From: Pseudovibrio sp947494035
GTDB taxonomy: Bacteria > Pseudomonadota > Alphaproteobacteria > Rhizobiales > Stappiaceae
Direction: 5' to 3'
DNA: 64,000 nt
Assembly: GCA_947494035.1 (NCBI GenBank)
Contig: CANLTN010000001.1
Coordinates: forward strand, 1 to 64,000
Shown: positions 8,584 to 16,644 of the stretch, piece after piece
Position numbering within the stretch: the stretch's first letter is position 1
Layout: the number at the start of each line of letters is the position of its first letter
The notes under the pieces: generated by a model
The model's input: the letters and a program-made list of their open reading frames with translations, nothing else
What the model was told of the DNA's origin: nothing
Databases searched by the model: none
Program-made: the position numbers and the translations under genes

Positions 8584-8811
8584 CGTCCCCGCCTTCTGTC
8601 AAAAATCCGAAGTTTTTTAAACCTGCCCTAATGTACATATGAGTCAATGTCCCAAAGGTCTTAAGGGCTGTCAAAGTTTCCTTACCAAATGTTCAGGTGA
8701 AAACAAGACTTGTAAAACACGTCTACATCTAATAGCAGCCACTATCGGAAATCGCGAGATCTAAGGTATGATACTTGTGTCTCGATTTTAGTTAAAATTA
8801 CGGATTAGCCG

Positions 8812-9381
8812 ATGGGGAATTTTGGTATCGCTATGAAAAATATACGTTTTCGTGCTCTGGGTGCCCTTGCAACTGCTTTTCTATTATTTCTCCTTGTTTT
8901 ACCATCTGCAATGACGGTTCAGGCTCAGTCTGGCGGTTCAGGTGTATCTGGTCTTCCAGTTCCACGTTTTGTTAGCCTTAAATCAGATCGTGTGAACGTT
9001 CGGAAAGGCCCGAGCAGAAACCACGAGATTGGTTGGACCTTTATTCGCAGCAGGCTGCCGGTGGAAGTCATACAGGAGTATGACGACTGGCGCCGGATCC
9101 GTGATTGGGAAGGCAAGGATGGTTGGGTGTTCAAAACCCTGCTGACTGGCTATCGCTCTGCGCTGGTAACGCCTTGGTTGGAAGATACGATTGAAACCAC
9201 ACCACTGCGTAAGCGTCCAGGACCAAATGAAGAGATTACTGCGTATCTTGAGCCTTTGGTCCTTGCTGGTGTGGTAGAGTGTAAAGACGGCTATTGCCGC
9301 GTTTCCGGTAAGGATTTTGAAGGCTGGGTTGATCAGAGCAGACTGTTTGGCGTTTATAAAAACGAGACAATCAATAACTGA
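8812..9381 (+). CDS. Secreted bacterial SH3-domain protein (two SH3b-like repeats)
   Basis: The protein of about 189 residues has an N-terminal signal peptide (hydrophobic core ALATAFLLFLLVLPSA, likely cleavage after VQAQS or AQA). Two SH3b-like units follow. The first (about 55-105) has the hallmark DRVNVRKGPSRNHEIGWTF and ends with GWVFKTLL; the second (about 125-180) has TPLRKRPGPNEEITAYL and ends with EGWVDQSRLFG. Such domains bind cell-wall peptides or act as periplasmic adaptors. A second start at 8833 (MKNIRFRALG) gives a more standard signal peptide and may be the true one. A strong terminator follows directly. A related, shorter SH3 protein is encoded at 17.4 kb. No enzymatic domain is present. 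Confidence 0.8.
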   Translation: MGNFGIAMKNIRFRALGALATAFLLFLLVLPSAMTVQAQSGGSGVSGLPVPRFVSLKSDRVNVRKGPSRNHEIGWTFIRSRLPVEVIQEYDDWRRIRDWEGKDGWVFKTLLTGYRSALVTPWLEDTIETTPLRKRPGPNEEITAYLEPLVLAGVVECKDGYCRVSGKDFEGWVDQSRLFGVYKNETINN

Positions 9382-9404
9382 CCCAAGAAATCAACTAATC
9401 GAAA

Positions 9405-9434
9405 AAGCCTCTGAGTTTTCTCAGAGGCTTTTTT
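9405..9434. terminator. Bidirectional terminator between the SH3 gene and fabI
   Basis: A perfect 11-bp stem AAGCCTCTGAG (9405-9415) / CTCAGAGGCTT (9420-9430) with a TTTT loop, followed by a T run on the plus strand and preceded by A residues. It serves both convergent genes. Confidence 0.9.
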
Positions 9435-9459
9435 GTAGAACATACGTTTGGAAAAAGAC

Positions 9460-10287
9460 TCAGGTTTTGTCACTATCCCGCGTCAATTTGTCAGCAATTT
9501 TCAATGCTTCCAAGCGTGGCATAGAAACGATGTTGTAACCAGAATCCACAAAGTGAATCTCGCCAGTTACGCCGCCGGACAAGTCGGAAAGTAGATAGAG
9601 ACCAGACCCACCAAGCTGTTCGTTCGTGACAGTATGCTTAAGCGGAGAGTTATTCTGCTGGAAGTTGAACATCAAGCGAGCATCAGAGACGCCAGCACCC
9701 GCAAGTGTACGAACCGGTCCTGCAGACATCGCGTTCACACGAATGCCCTTCTCACCAAAGTCCATAGCCAGATAGCGCACTGATGCTTCCAGAGCAGCCT
9801 TGGCAACGCCCATGACGTTGTAGTTAGGCATCACACTGGTTGCACCACCATAAGTCAGGGTTAGCATTGAGCCACCATTTGGCATCAACTCGGCCGCACG
9901 CTTTGCGATCTCTGTAAACGAGAAACAGGAGATCTGCATGGTACGGGCAAAGTTTGCGCGAGAGGTGTCAGCATAACGGCCACGCAGCTCGTTTTTGTCT
10001 GAGAATGCAATGGCATGCACGAGGAAATCGATAGTTCCCCATTTCTCTTTCAGCTGCGCGAAAACATTATCTACGCTGTCAATATCTTCCACATCGCAGG
10101 GAATCAGTGTGTCACAACCGACACTATCCGCAAGTGGCTTAACACGACGACCAAATGCGTCACCTTGGTAGGTAAACGCCATTTCAGCGCCCTGTGCAGC
10201 AAGAGCCTTGGCAATGCTCCAGGCAATGCTGTGATCATTGGCAACGCCCATAATCAGACCACGCTTGCCTTGCATAAGCTTGCTCAT
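9460..10287 (-). CDS. fabI: Enoyl-[acyl-carrier-protein] reductase (NADH)
   Basis: FabI reduces the trans-2-enoyl-ACP intermediate in each cycle of fatty acid elongation; it is the target of triclosan. The 275-residue protein is a divergent short-chain dehydrogenase with the glycine-rich GKRGLIMGVANDHSIAWSIA and the catalytic residues Y146 (TLTYGG), Y156 and K163 (YNVMGVAKAA), at the numbering of E. coli FabI. The C-terminal 25 residues are an extension without recognisable motif. A clear ribosome binding site AGGAGT precedes the ATG. It is downstream of fabB and fabA on the same strand, so the three form an unsaturated-fatty-acid block. A hairpin between fabB and fabI may reduce read-through. 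Confidence 0.95.
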   Translation of the reverse strand: MSKLMQGKRGLIMGVANDHSIAWSIAKALAAQGAEMAFTYQGDAFGRRVKPLADSVGCDTLIPCDVEDIDSVDNVFAQLKEKWGTIDFLVHAIAFSDKNELRGRYADTSRANFARTMQISCFSFTEIAKRAAELMPNGGSMLTLTYGGATSVMPNYNVMGVAKAALEASVRYLAMDFGEKGIRVNAMSAGPVRTLAGAGVSDARLMFNFQQNNSPLKHTVTNEQLGGSGLYLLSDLSGGVTGEIHFVDSGYNIVSMPRLEALKIADKLTRDSDKT

Positions 10288-10312
10288 AGAGAACTCCTGT
10301 AATCAATGCTCG

Positions 10313-10338
10313 AAGGAGTTGAGTAACCCCAACTCCTT
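10313..10338 (-). terminator. Stem-loop between fabB and fabI (attenuator or processing site)
   Basis: A 9-bp perfect stem AAGGAGTTG (10313-10321) / CAACTCCTT (10330-10338) lies 5 bases after the fabB stop. It lacks a T run, so it may stabilise the fabA-fabB message or partly terminate it rather than stop all transcription. Confidence 0.5.
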
Positions 10339-10343
10339 AAAAC

Positions 10344-11561
10344 TTAGTCTTTAAATCGCTTAAACACGACGGTAGCGTTGGTACCGCCAAATCCAAAGCC
10401 GTTTGAAAGGACGCAGTTTAGCTCTACATTATCTACGCGTTCTCTTACGATTGGCATATCCTCAAAATCTGGATCCAATTCTTCAATATGGGCAGAAGCC
10501 GCAATGAACTTGCCTTCCATCATAAGCAAAGAATAGATTGCTTCATGAACGCCAGCAGCACCCAGGGAGTGTCCGGACAGGGCTTTGGTCGCAGAAATTG
10601 GCGGAACCTTATCACCGAAGACAGAGCGGATTGCTTCGATCTCTTTGGTGTCGCCCACTGGCGTAGAAGTTGCGTGCGGATTGATGTAATCAACGTCGCA
10701 ATCAACGTCTTTCAGCGCGATCTTCATGCAGCGTGCTGCGCCTTCGCCGCTTGGTGCAACCATGTCGTAACCGTCAGAGGTCTGGCCATACCCTACGATT
10801 TCTGCGTAGATTTTTGCGCCGCGCGCTTTCGCATGCTCAAGTTCTTCAAGAACCAGAACGCCGCCGCCACCAGCAATAACAAAGCCATCACGGTTCTTGT
10901 CATATGGACGAGAAGCGGTAGACGGAGTGTCATTGTACTTTGAGGACATTGCGCCCATAGCATCAAACAGGTTGGAGAGGCTCCAGTCCAGTTCTTCACC
11001 ACCACCCGCAAAAACCACATCCTGCTTGCCCCATTGGATCAGCTCGAATGCGTTACCAATACAGATGTTGGTTGTCGCACAAGCTGCGGAAATGGAGTAG
11101 TTGACGCCGTGAATCTTGAAAGGCGTAGCAAGGGTCGCGGAGTTCGTGGAGCTCATTGCTTTCGGAACTGCGGTTGGCCCAATACGACGTGGACCTTTTT
11201 CGCGAGTGATGTCAGCAGCTTCAACGATGGTTTTGGTGGATGGACCACCAGAGCCCATGATCAGCCCGGTGCGCTCATTGCTCACCTGGTCTTCATTCAG
11301 GCCAGCATCCTCGATCGCCTGCTCCATGGCCATATAGTTCCATGCAGATCCTTTACCCATAAAACGAGCGGTACGGCGGCCAAGAGCTTCCAGCGGGTCA
11401 ATCTTTGGGGCACCGTGAACCTGACAACGGAAGCCAAGCTTCTCATAGTCCTCGGCGGCAACGATGCCGGATTTACCTTCGTAAAGGCTCTGTTTAACCT
11501 CTTCAGCATTGTTGCCAAGAGGAGAAACAATACCCATACCAGTAATAACCACACGCCTCAT
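10344..11561 (-). CDS. fabB: 3-oxoacyl-[acyl-carrier-protein] synthase I
   Basis: FabB condenses malonyl-ACP with acyl-ACP and is the elongation enzyme required for unsaturated chains. The 405-residue thiolase-fold protein has the active-site cysteine in SISAACATTNICIGNAFELI (around residue 163) and the two histidines in NPHATSTPVGDTKE and LSGHSLGAAGVHE. It also has the C-terminal SNGFGFGGTNATVVF loop. Pairing with fabA immediately upstream on the same strand supports FabB rather than FabF. The ATG at 11561 follows CGGGAG. The product is full length. Neighbour fabI completes most of the elongation cycle, but fabZ and fabG are absent from this window. Confidence 0.95.
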   Translation of the reverse strand: MRRVVITGMGIVSPLGNNAEEVKQSLYEGKSGIVAAEDYEKLGFRCQVHGAPKIDPLEALGRRTARFMGKGSAWNYMAMEQAIEDAGLNEDQVSNERTGLIMGSGGPSTKTIVEAADITREKGPRRIGPTAVPKAMSSTNSATLATPFKIHGVNYSISAACATTNICIGNAFELIQWGKQDVVFAGGGEELDWSLSNLFDAMGAMSSKYNDTPSTASRPYDKNRDGFVIAGGGGVLVLEELEHAKARGAKIYAEIVGYGQTSDGYDMVAPSGEGAARCMKIALKDVDCDVDYINPHATSTPVGDTKEIEAIRSVFGDKVPPISATKALSGHSLGAAGVHEAIYSLLMMEGKFIAASAHIEELDPDFEDMPIVRERVDNVELNCVLSNGFGFGGTNATVVFKRFKD

Positions 11562-11655
11562 CTAAGGTCTCCCGTGGGATAAATGGTCCAAATGAACCCA
11601 ATTCCAAAAAAGGGTTCATCACTCTACATGACGAACCCCCGCGCAATCTGAAAAC

Positions 11656-12171
11656 TTATTTTTCTTCGTCTTGGAACAGACCAACACGCAGGTCTTTCGC
11701 AACGAAAATAGTCTCACCATCGGCCTTTACCCAGCCATCAGCGATCGCCAGTTTCAGGCGGGAGCGCATCACGCGCTTCATATCAACGCCGAATTCAAGC
11801 ATTTTTACGTCAGGAGTAACCTGACCTGTAAATTTAACTTCTCCGGTAGAAAGTGCACGACCACGGCCCGGTTCACCCAACCATCCAAGGTAGAAGCCAG
11901 TCATCTGCCAAAGAGCATCCAAGCCAAGGCAACCAGGCATTACAGGGTCGCCCTGAAAGTGGCATTCAAAGAACCAGAGATCTGGGTTGATGTCGAATTC
12001 CGAACGAATTACACCCTTGCCGTACTCGCCACCTTCCTCAGAAATCTCGGTGATGCGATCAAACATCAGCATCGGAGGAAGTGGCAGTTGTGCATTGCCT
12101 TTGCCAAACAGCTCACCGCGACCACAGGCCAGCAGTGCTTCTTTATCGTAGCTTGAACGCTTGTCGTGCAT
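11656..12171 (-). CDS. fabA: 3-hydroxydecanoyl-ACP dehydratase / trans-2-decenoyl-ACP isomerase
   Basis: FabA dehydrates 3-hydroxydecanoyl-ACP and isomerises the product to the cis-3 form. This commits chains to unsaturated fatty acids and so sets membrane fluidity. The 171-residue hot-dog-fold protein has the catalytic histidine H71 in ECHFQGDPVMPGCLGLDALWQ and the aspartate D85 in the same segment, at the spacing of E. coli FabA. It is the first gene of fabA-fabB-(fabI) and is divergent from irr. The fabA/irr neighbourhood occurs in rhizobia too. The 94-base gap to fabB contains a weak GGGTTC/GAACCC stem. Confidence 0.96.
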   Translation of the reverse strand: MHDKRSSYDKEALLACGRGELFGKGNAQLPLPPMLMFDRITEISEEGGEYGKGVIRSEFDINPDLWFFECHFQGDPVMPGCLGLDALWQMTGFYLGWLGEPGRGRALSTGEVKFTGQVTPDVKMLEFGVDMKRVMRSRLKLAIADGWVKADGETIFVAKDLRVGLFQDEEK

Positions 12172-12540
12172 TCTATTCCCGCATAATTTGTCGTTTGTTG
12201 AGGCCAGAAAACGTAGGGTTCATCTTACCTAAACGTAACGATGGTTCTAAGTATTAACTGTTCGGGCCTTCCTAGCACACGTACCCGAATATCGAAAGAG
12301 CGATGTATGTGAGTTTGCGTGTGCTCAATGTACGCAGTTGTGTTTAACTTATACTATTCTTATTATTGTTATAAGCAGTCCGTTTGTCCCAGCTGTTTTC
12401 AACTCGATCTATCAAGGGTTATCCTCCCTAATATTGAGAGTGCTTGGGTGTAGGTCAATAGGTTGCTTTTAATCTAAGCTGGTAGAAATGGTGTGTAGGT
12501 GATAGACCATCGGCACCCTTAAAAACTATAGTAGGAAAAA
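12172..12540. promoter_or_regulatory. Divergent fabA/irr intergenic region
   Basis: These 369 bases separate divergent fabA and irr and must hold both promoters. No gene is seen. A long inverted repeat lies at 12274-12325 (listed separately). No clear ICE/IRR box (a TTTAGAA-type dyad) could be found by eye, although TTCTAAG near 12245 and the AT-rich stretch 12346-12376 are the closest candidates. Confidence 0.5.
12274..12325. promoter_or_regulatory. Nested inverted repeat in the fabA/irr gap
   Basis: AGCACACG (12274-12281) and CGTGTGCT (12318-12325) are perfect complements. Inside them ATCG and CGAT form a second short stem around the loop AAAGAG. The structure lies about 100 bases upstream of the fabA start and 216 bases upstream of irr. 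It could be a leader structure of fabA, a small RNA or a DNA-binding site; nothing in the sequence decides between these. Confidence 0.35.
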
Positions 12541-12972
12541 ATGAGCTCGCAGATTGCTTACGAACATCAGGATGTAACAGGGATGCTAAGAGACGCAGGT
12601 CTCCGCCCTACACGTCAGCGCGTAGCACTGGCTGAGCTTCTTTATTCTCAGGGTAATCGCCATATCTCGGCGGAAGTCCTTCACGAAGAAGCTATTCTTG
12701 CCAACGTGCCTGTCTCTCTGGCAACGGTCTACAACACGCTCCATCAGTTCACTGAAGTTGGTTTGCTGCGTGAAGTTGCTGTTGAAGGAACAAAGACTTA
12801 CTTCGACACCAACACCTCCGAGCATCACCATTTCTTCTTGGAAGACGAGAACCGTGTGATCGATATTCCAGACAGCGGCCTGACCTTGGATAACTTGCCA
12901 GTGCCCCCTGAAGGAATGGAAATCTCCCGAGTGGAAGTTGTGGTTCGTCTCCGTAAGAAGCAGCTGCAGTAA
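12541..12972 (+). CDS. irr: Iron response regulator Irr (Fur family)
   Basis: Irr is the alphaproteobacterial Fur-family regulator that senses haem availability and controls haem synthesis and iron uptake and storage genes. The 143-residue product has the winged helix domain (GLRPTRQRVALAELLY, then SLATVYNTLHQFTEVGLLRE) and the characteristic three-histidine cluster HHHFF near residues 98-100 in place of the Fur HxH arrangement. The N-terminal haem-regulatory motif (GCPWHD-type) found in Bradyrhizobium Irr is absent, as in the Rhizobium leguminosarum type; here the haem would be sensed through the histidine cluster (inference). AGGA lies five bases before the ATG. It is divergent from fabA. 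Confidence 0.92.
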   Translation: MSSQIAYEHQDVTGMLRDAGLRPTRQRVALAELLYSQGNRHISAEVLHEEAILANVPVSLATVYNTLHQFTEVGLLREVAVEGTKTYFDTNTSEHHHFFLEDENRVIDIPDSGLTLDNLPVPPEGMEISRVEVVVRLRKKQLQ

Positions 12973-12987
12973 AGGCTCTGCTTCTAC

Positions 12988-13707
12988 TTAACCAGTTCCC
13001 TTCAGGATTTTCTCTTTGCTCTTGCAAAGATCATAGATGATGCAGCGATCGCAAGCCGGTTTGCGGGCCTTACAGATGTAGCGGCCATGCAGAATAAGCC
13101 AATGGTGCGCGTGCTGGATGAACTCTGGCGGAATAACTTTTTCCAGCTTAATTTCGACATCCAGCGGTGTCTTGCCAGGAGCAAGGCCGATTCTGTTCGC
13201 AATCCGGAAAAGGTGCGTATCGACAGCAATCGTTGGCTGACCAAAAGCAATATTCAGCACAACATTTGCCGTTTTCCGTCCAACGCCGGGCAAAGCCTCC
13301 AGTTCCTCGCGGGTCTGTGGAACTTGTCCCCCGTGTTGCTCAATCAGCATCTTAGAGAGTAGGTAGGTATTCTTCGCCTTGTTCTTGTAAAGCCCGATTG
13401 TACGGATCTCTTCGCGGATCTTGTCCTCGCCAAGTGCCACCATTTTCTCAGGCGTATCAGCAATCTGGAACAGATGCTTGGTCGCCTTGTTCACCCCGAC
13501 ATCGGTCGCCTGAGCTGAGAGTACAACAGCCACCAGCAGAGTGAACTCATTGCTGTGGTTGAGTTCTCCTTCAGGTTTAGGGTTGTCTTTCTCGAAGGTC
13601 GCAAAGATTTCGTAGATCTCGGCTTTAGAATACCTTGATCGGGAAATCGTCTTTTTGCGTGTATTGGAAGAAGATACAACCTTATTTGTTTTCGTGGCGT
13701 CAACCAT
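12988..13707 (-). CDS. nth: Endonuclease III (base-excision DNA glycosylase/AP lyase)
   Basis: Nth removes oxidised pyrimidines and cleaves the abasic site. The 239-residue protein has the helix-hairpin-helix LEALPGVGRKTANVVLNIAFG with the catalytic lysine, the catalytic aspartate segment AVDTHLFRIANRIGLA, and the C-terminal iron-sulphur ligands in the pattern C-X6-C-X2-C-X5-C (CKARKPACDRCIIYDLC). The first ~25 residues are basic and rich in Ser and Thr, an extension compared with E. coli. It is convergent to irr with only 15 bases between the two stop codons. The DUF2244 gene lies divergently upstream. Confidence 0.95.
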   Translation of the reverse strand: MVDATKTNKVVSSSNTRKKTISRSRYSKAEIYEIFATFEKDNPKPEGELNHSNEFTLLVAVVLSAQATDVGVNKATKHLFQIADTPEKMVALGEDKIREEIRTIGLYKNKAKNTYLLSKMLIEQHGGQVPQTREELEALPGVGRKTANVVLNIAFGQPTIAVDTHLFRIANRIGLAPGKTPLDVEIKLEKVIPPEFIQHAHHWLILHGRYICKARKPACDRCIIYDLCKSKEKILKGTG

Positions 13708-13807
13708 AGGACTCTCAAGGGAAATAAGTGACTTTGCGTAGGCTGTGAAAGCTCTATACTCCTAAAGAAGCAAGAGTAGCAATGAAACAGAGTGCGAAAT
13801 AGCACCA

Positions 13808-14317
13808 ATGCCCCATGATTTAGAAAAGCAAGAGCGTTATCCCCCTTTCTTTGAGGCTGTTCTCACACCACACCGCTCGCTGTCTCGCGAAGGAGTGAAC
13901 ATGGTCCTTTGGTGTGCAGGTGCAGTTGCCGGGGCTTACTCGCTCATGCTCGTTCTGATGGGCATGTGGCCAGCTCCTATCCTCCTTGCCCTGCCAATCT
14001 TGTTCCTCTGGCTTGCTTTCAGACAAAACTTCGCAGCCGCTGAAACCTACGAGGAAATCAGCGTTTCTCCACTCGAAGTCCGGCTGAAGCACGTCACCTA
14101 CAAAGGTGAAGTTCAGGAGTACATTCTCAATCCGTTTCACATGAAGCTCCATATCGAACGGGATGAAGATATCGGAGTGACCCGTATTCTAGTGCGCTCT
14201 GACCAGCTGTTCCTGATCGTTGGCTCCTTCCTGAATCCTGACGACAGAACCAGCTTTGCTGCTGAATTTTCAAAAGCAGTACATTCTGCCCGAAATCGCG
14301 GTTTTGATCACGCCTAG
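13808..14317 (+). CDS. DUF2244 family membrane protein
   Basis: The 169-residue protein is of unknown function. The DUF2244 pattern is visible: FEAVLTPHRSLSREGVNMVL before a membrane hairpin formed by two adjacent hydrophobic segments (about 33-52 and 55-70), then a soluble C-terminal part with EISVSPLEVRLKH and LIVGSFLNPDDRTSFAAEF. These proteins are widespread in alphaproteobacteria, often near nth. Here it is divergent from nth with 100 bases between. Nothing in the sequence suggests an enzyme; a role at the inner membrane is inference only. Confidence 0.8.
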   Translation: MPHDLEKQERYPPFFEAVLTPHRSLSREGVNMVLWCAGAVAGAYSLMLVLMGMWPAPILLALPILFLWLAFRQNFAAAETYEEISVSPLEVRLKHVTYKGEVQEYILNPFHMKLHIERDEDIGVTRILVRSDQLFLIVGSFLNPDDRTSFAAEFSKAVHSARNRGFDHA

Positions 14318-14423
14318 GCACTACGCCTTGTAATCCCGAGTGCTCGCCTTTCGGGTGGTGTTGATGCTGCGGATCAACTAGATTCTCCAAATCAGATTTG
14401 AAATCTAAGAGCCGTGACCGAAG

Positions 14424-15335
14424 ATGTTTAATGCAGAAAAGCTCGCAAATGGTACGTTTATTGAAGACAATGCCGCTCTTGAGGATTACCGCGTTGTCCA
14501 GAAAACCCTCCAAGGTATTTCGGAGAACTGGAGAGAGCAGCCTTCTCTGGAAGAGTTAGCTGCCAGCGTTGGTCTCCAGCCAATCCAGCTTCAGCGCGTG
14601 TTTTCAAGATGGGCGGGCATCACCCCCAAGCAATTCCTGCAAGCCATCACCATCGACCATGCCCGTGCGCTTCTGCAAGATTCCGCAAGCATTCTCGAAG
14701 CCTCACTTGAGGTTGGCCTGTCCGGTCCGGCTCGCCTGCATGATCTGTTCGTAACCCATGAGGCCATGACCCCCGGCGACTACAAGCGCCGTGGAGAAGG
14801 CATCAAGATCAGTTGGGGCTTCCACCCCTGCCCGTTCGGCATCGCGCTGCTGATGGTCACCGAGCGCGGTCTGGCGGGCCTTGCCTTTGCCGATGCTGGT
14901 GAGGAAGCCAAAGCACTTGCCGATATGTGTGAGCGCTGGCCTGCCGCACAGTTTGAAGAAAGCCAACACCTGACTGCGCCTTACGTTTCCCGCATCTTTG
15001 AACCAAACAAGTGGAGCGAGGAACAACCTCTCCGCGTCGTCTTCATCGGAACGGACTTCGAAATCCGCGTCTGGCAAACGCTTCTGAAGATTCCCATGGG
15101 CAAAGCCACCACCTATTCCGAAATCGCGAGCAACCTTGGCAATTCTAAAGCGTCGCGCGCTGTTGGAACCGCAGTTGGAAATAACCCGCTGTCCTTCGTC
15201 GTCCCCTGCCACCGGGTGCTTGGTGCGAAAGGCAACATGTGTGGCTACCACTGGGGCATCACCCGCAAGCGCGCCATTTTGGGCTGGGAGGCTGGTGTTT
15301 CCGGTGTCCTTGACGGCTTGGCCGCAACCGGTTGA
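14424..15335 (+). CDS. AraC-type HTH / O6-methylguanine-DNA methyltransferase fusion (Ada-like without N-terminal domain)
   Basis: The C-terminal half (about 140-290) is an O6-alkylguanine-DNA alkyltransferase that removes alkyl groups from guanine by transfer to its own cysteine, C262 in the conserved VVPCHRVLGAKG. The N-terminal half (about 30-120) is an AraC-type helix-turn-helix with PSLEELAASVGLQPIQLQRVF and a second helix pair. The E. coli Ada zinc domain with its methylphosphotriester-accepting cysteine is missing. The protein can repair O6-methylguanine, but regulatory activation by the classical Ada switch is not expected. It is full length at 303 residues and transcribed alone between DUF2244 and a terminator. 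The start is the ATG at 14424. Confidence 0.9.
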   Translation: MFNAEKLANGTFIEDNAALEDYRVVQKTLQGISENWREQPSLEELAASVGLQPIQLQRVFSRWAGITPKQFLQAITIDHARALLQDSASILEASLEVGLSGPARLHDLFVTHEAMTPGDYKRRGEGIKISWGFHPCPFGIALLMVTERGLAGLAFADAGEEAKALADMCERWPAAQFEESQHLTAPYVSRIFEPNKWSEEQPLRVVFIGTDFEIRVWQTLLKIPMGKATTYSEIASNLGNSKASRAVGTAVGNNPLSFVVPCHRVLGAKGNMCGYHWGITRKRAILGWEAGVSGVLDGLAATG

Positions 15336-15370
15336 TCGTTTCACATCCGATTCAATGCGACGGAATAAAA

Positions 15371-15393
15371 AAGGCGAGCCAGGTGCTCGCCTT
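15371..15393. terminator. Bidirectional terminator between the AraC-Ada gene and trpB
   Basis: Stem AAGGCGAGC (15371-15379) / GCTCGCCTT (15385-15393) with a CAGGT loop. A-rich sequence to the left provides the T run for trpB transcription. It lies 35 bases after the AraC-Ada stop and 21 bases beyond the trpB stop. Confidence 0.85.
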
Positions 15394-15414
15394 TCTCGTA
15401 ATCTTCATAGGGAC

Positions 15415-16629
15415 TTACAGGTCAAACCCAAGAATTTTGCCTACGGTGAAGACGTCCTTATCACCACGACCACAAAGGTTCATGACGATGATCTGGTCTT
15501 TATCCATCTTCGGTGCCATCTTAATGACCTGAGCCAGAGCATGGCTTGGCTCCAGCGCCGGAATGATACCCTCAACCCGCGTCAGCATCTGGAACGCATC
15601 CAGAGCCTCTTCGTCCGTTGCAGGCACATAGTTCACGCGGCCTGTATCCTTCAGCCAGGAATGCTCAGGGCCGATACCAGGGTAATCCAGACCAGCAGAA
15701 ACCGAATGGCCCTCAAGAATCTGACCGTCATCATCCTGAAGCAGATAGGTGCGGTTGCCATGCAGAACGCCCGGTTTGCCGGCATTCAGGGAGGCACAGT
15801 GCTCTTCACCTTGAAGACCTTTACCACCAGCTTCAACGCCGTACATCTCGACAGACGGATCATCAAGGAACGGATGGAACAGACCGATCGCGTTAGAACC
15901 ACCACCAACAGCGGCAACAAGAGCATCCGGCAGTCTGCCTTCTAATTCCATCAACTGCTTCTTGGTTTCTTCACCAATGACAGACTGGAAGTCACGCACC
16001 ATTTCCGGATACGGATGCGGGCCTGCAGCTGTGCCAATCAGGTAATACGTGTCATCCACGTTGGTCACCCAGTCACGCAGCGCTTCGTTCATCGCATCTT
16101 TAAGCGTACCAGCACCTGCAGTAACGGGAACAATTTCAGCACCCAGAAGCTTCATGCGGAATACGTTCGGCTTCTGACGCTCAACGTCGGTTGCACCCAT
16201 GTAAACAACGCATGGCAAACCAAAGCGCGCGCAAACTGTTGCCGTTGCAACGCCGTGCTGACCAGCACCGGTCTCCGCGATAATGCGGGTTTTGCCCATG
16301 CGTTTGGCAAGCAGGATCTGGCCGATACAGTTGTTGATTTTGTGCGAACCTGTATGGTTCAGTTCATCGCGCTTAAAGTAAATCTTCGCGCCGCCCAGCT
16401 CTTCAGTCAGGCGTTCAGCAAAATACAGCGCAGATGGACGACCGGTATAGTGGGTGTTCAGGTTCTTCAGCTCTGCCGCATAAGCCGGATCAGCTTTCGC
16501 GTCGCTGTAAGCCTTCTCTAGATCCAGGATCAAAGGCATGAGCGTTTCAGCAACGAAACGACCGCCAAAATCTCCAAAGTGTCCGCGATCATCCGGACCT
16601 GAACGCAATGTGTTGACTTGCTGGTTCAT
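15415..16629 (-). CDS. trpB: Tryptophan synthase beta chain
   Basis: TrpB condenses indole with serine using pyridoxal phosphate. The 404-residue product has the PLP lysine K97 in NHTGSHKINNCIGQ, the ETGAGQHG segment, and the glycine-rich phosphate loop VAAVGGGSNAIGLFHPF. It lies 15 bases downstream of trpF on the same strand. The partner trpA, normally the next gene, is instead found at 29.8 kb together with accD and folC. An intact TrpA-TrpB complex is expected, but the two subunits are no longer co-transcribed. The start ATG follows GGGAAGAG. Confidence 0.97.
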   Translation of the reverse strand: MNQQVNTLRSGPDDRGHFGDFGGRFVAETLMPLILDLEKAYSDAKADPAYAAELKNLNTHYTGRPSALYFAERLTEELGGAKIYFKRDELNHTGSHKINNCIGQILLAKRMGKTRIIAETGAGQHGVATATVCARFGLPCVVYMGATDVERQKPNVFRMKLLGAEIVPVTAGAGTLKDAMNEALRDWVTNVDDTYYLIGTAAGPHPYPEMVRDFQSVIGEETKKQLMELEGRLPDALVAAVGGGSNAIGLFHPFLDDPSVEMYGVEAGGKGLQGEEHCASLNAGKPGVLHGNRTYLLQDDDGQILEGHSVSAGLDYPGIGPEHSWLKDTGRVNYVPATDEEALDAFQMLTRVEGIIPALEPSHALAQVIKMAPKMDKDQIIVMNLCGRGDKDVFTVGKILGFDL

Positions 16630-16644
16630 TAACTCTTCCCAAAT

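Noticed and set aside
12172..12540. An Irr/ICE box upstream of irr
   Set aside because: No TTTAGAA-N3-TTCTAAA-like dyad could be found; only half-site-like words.
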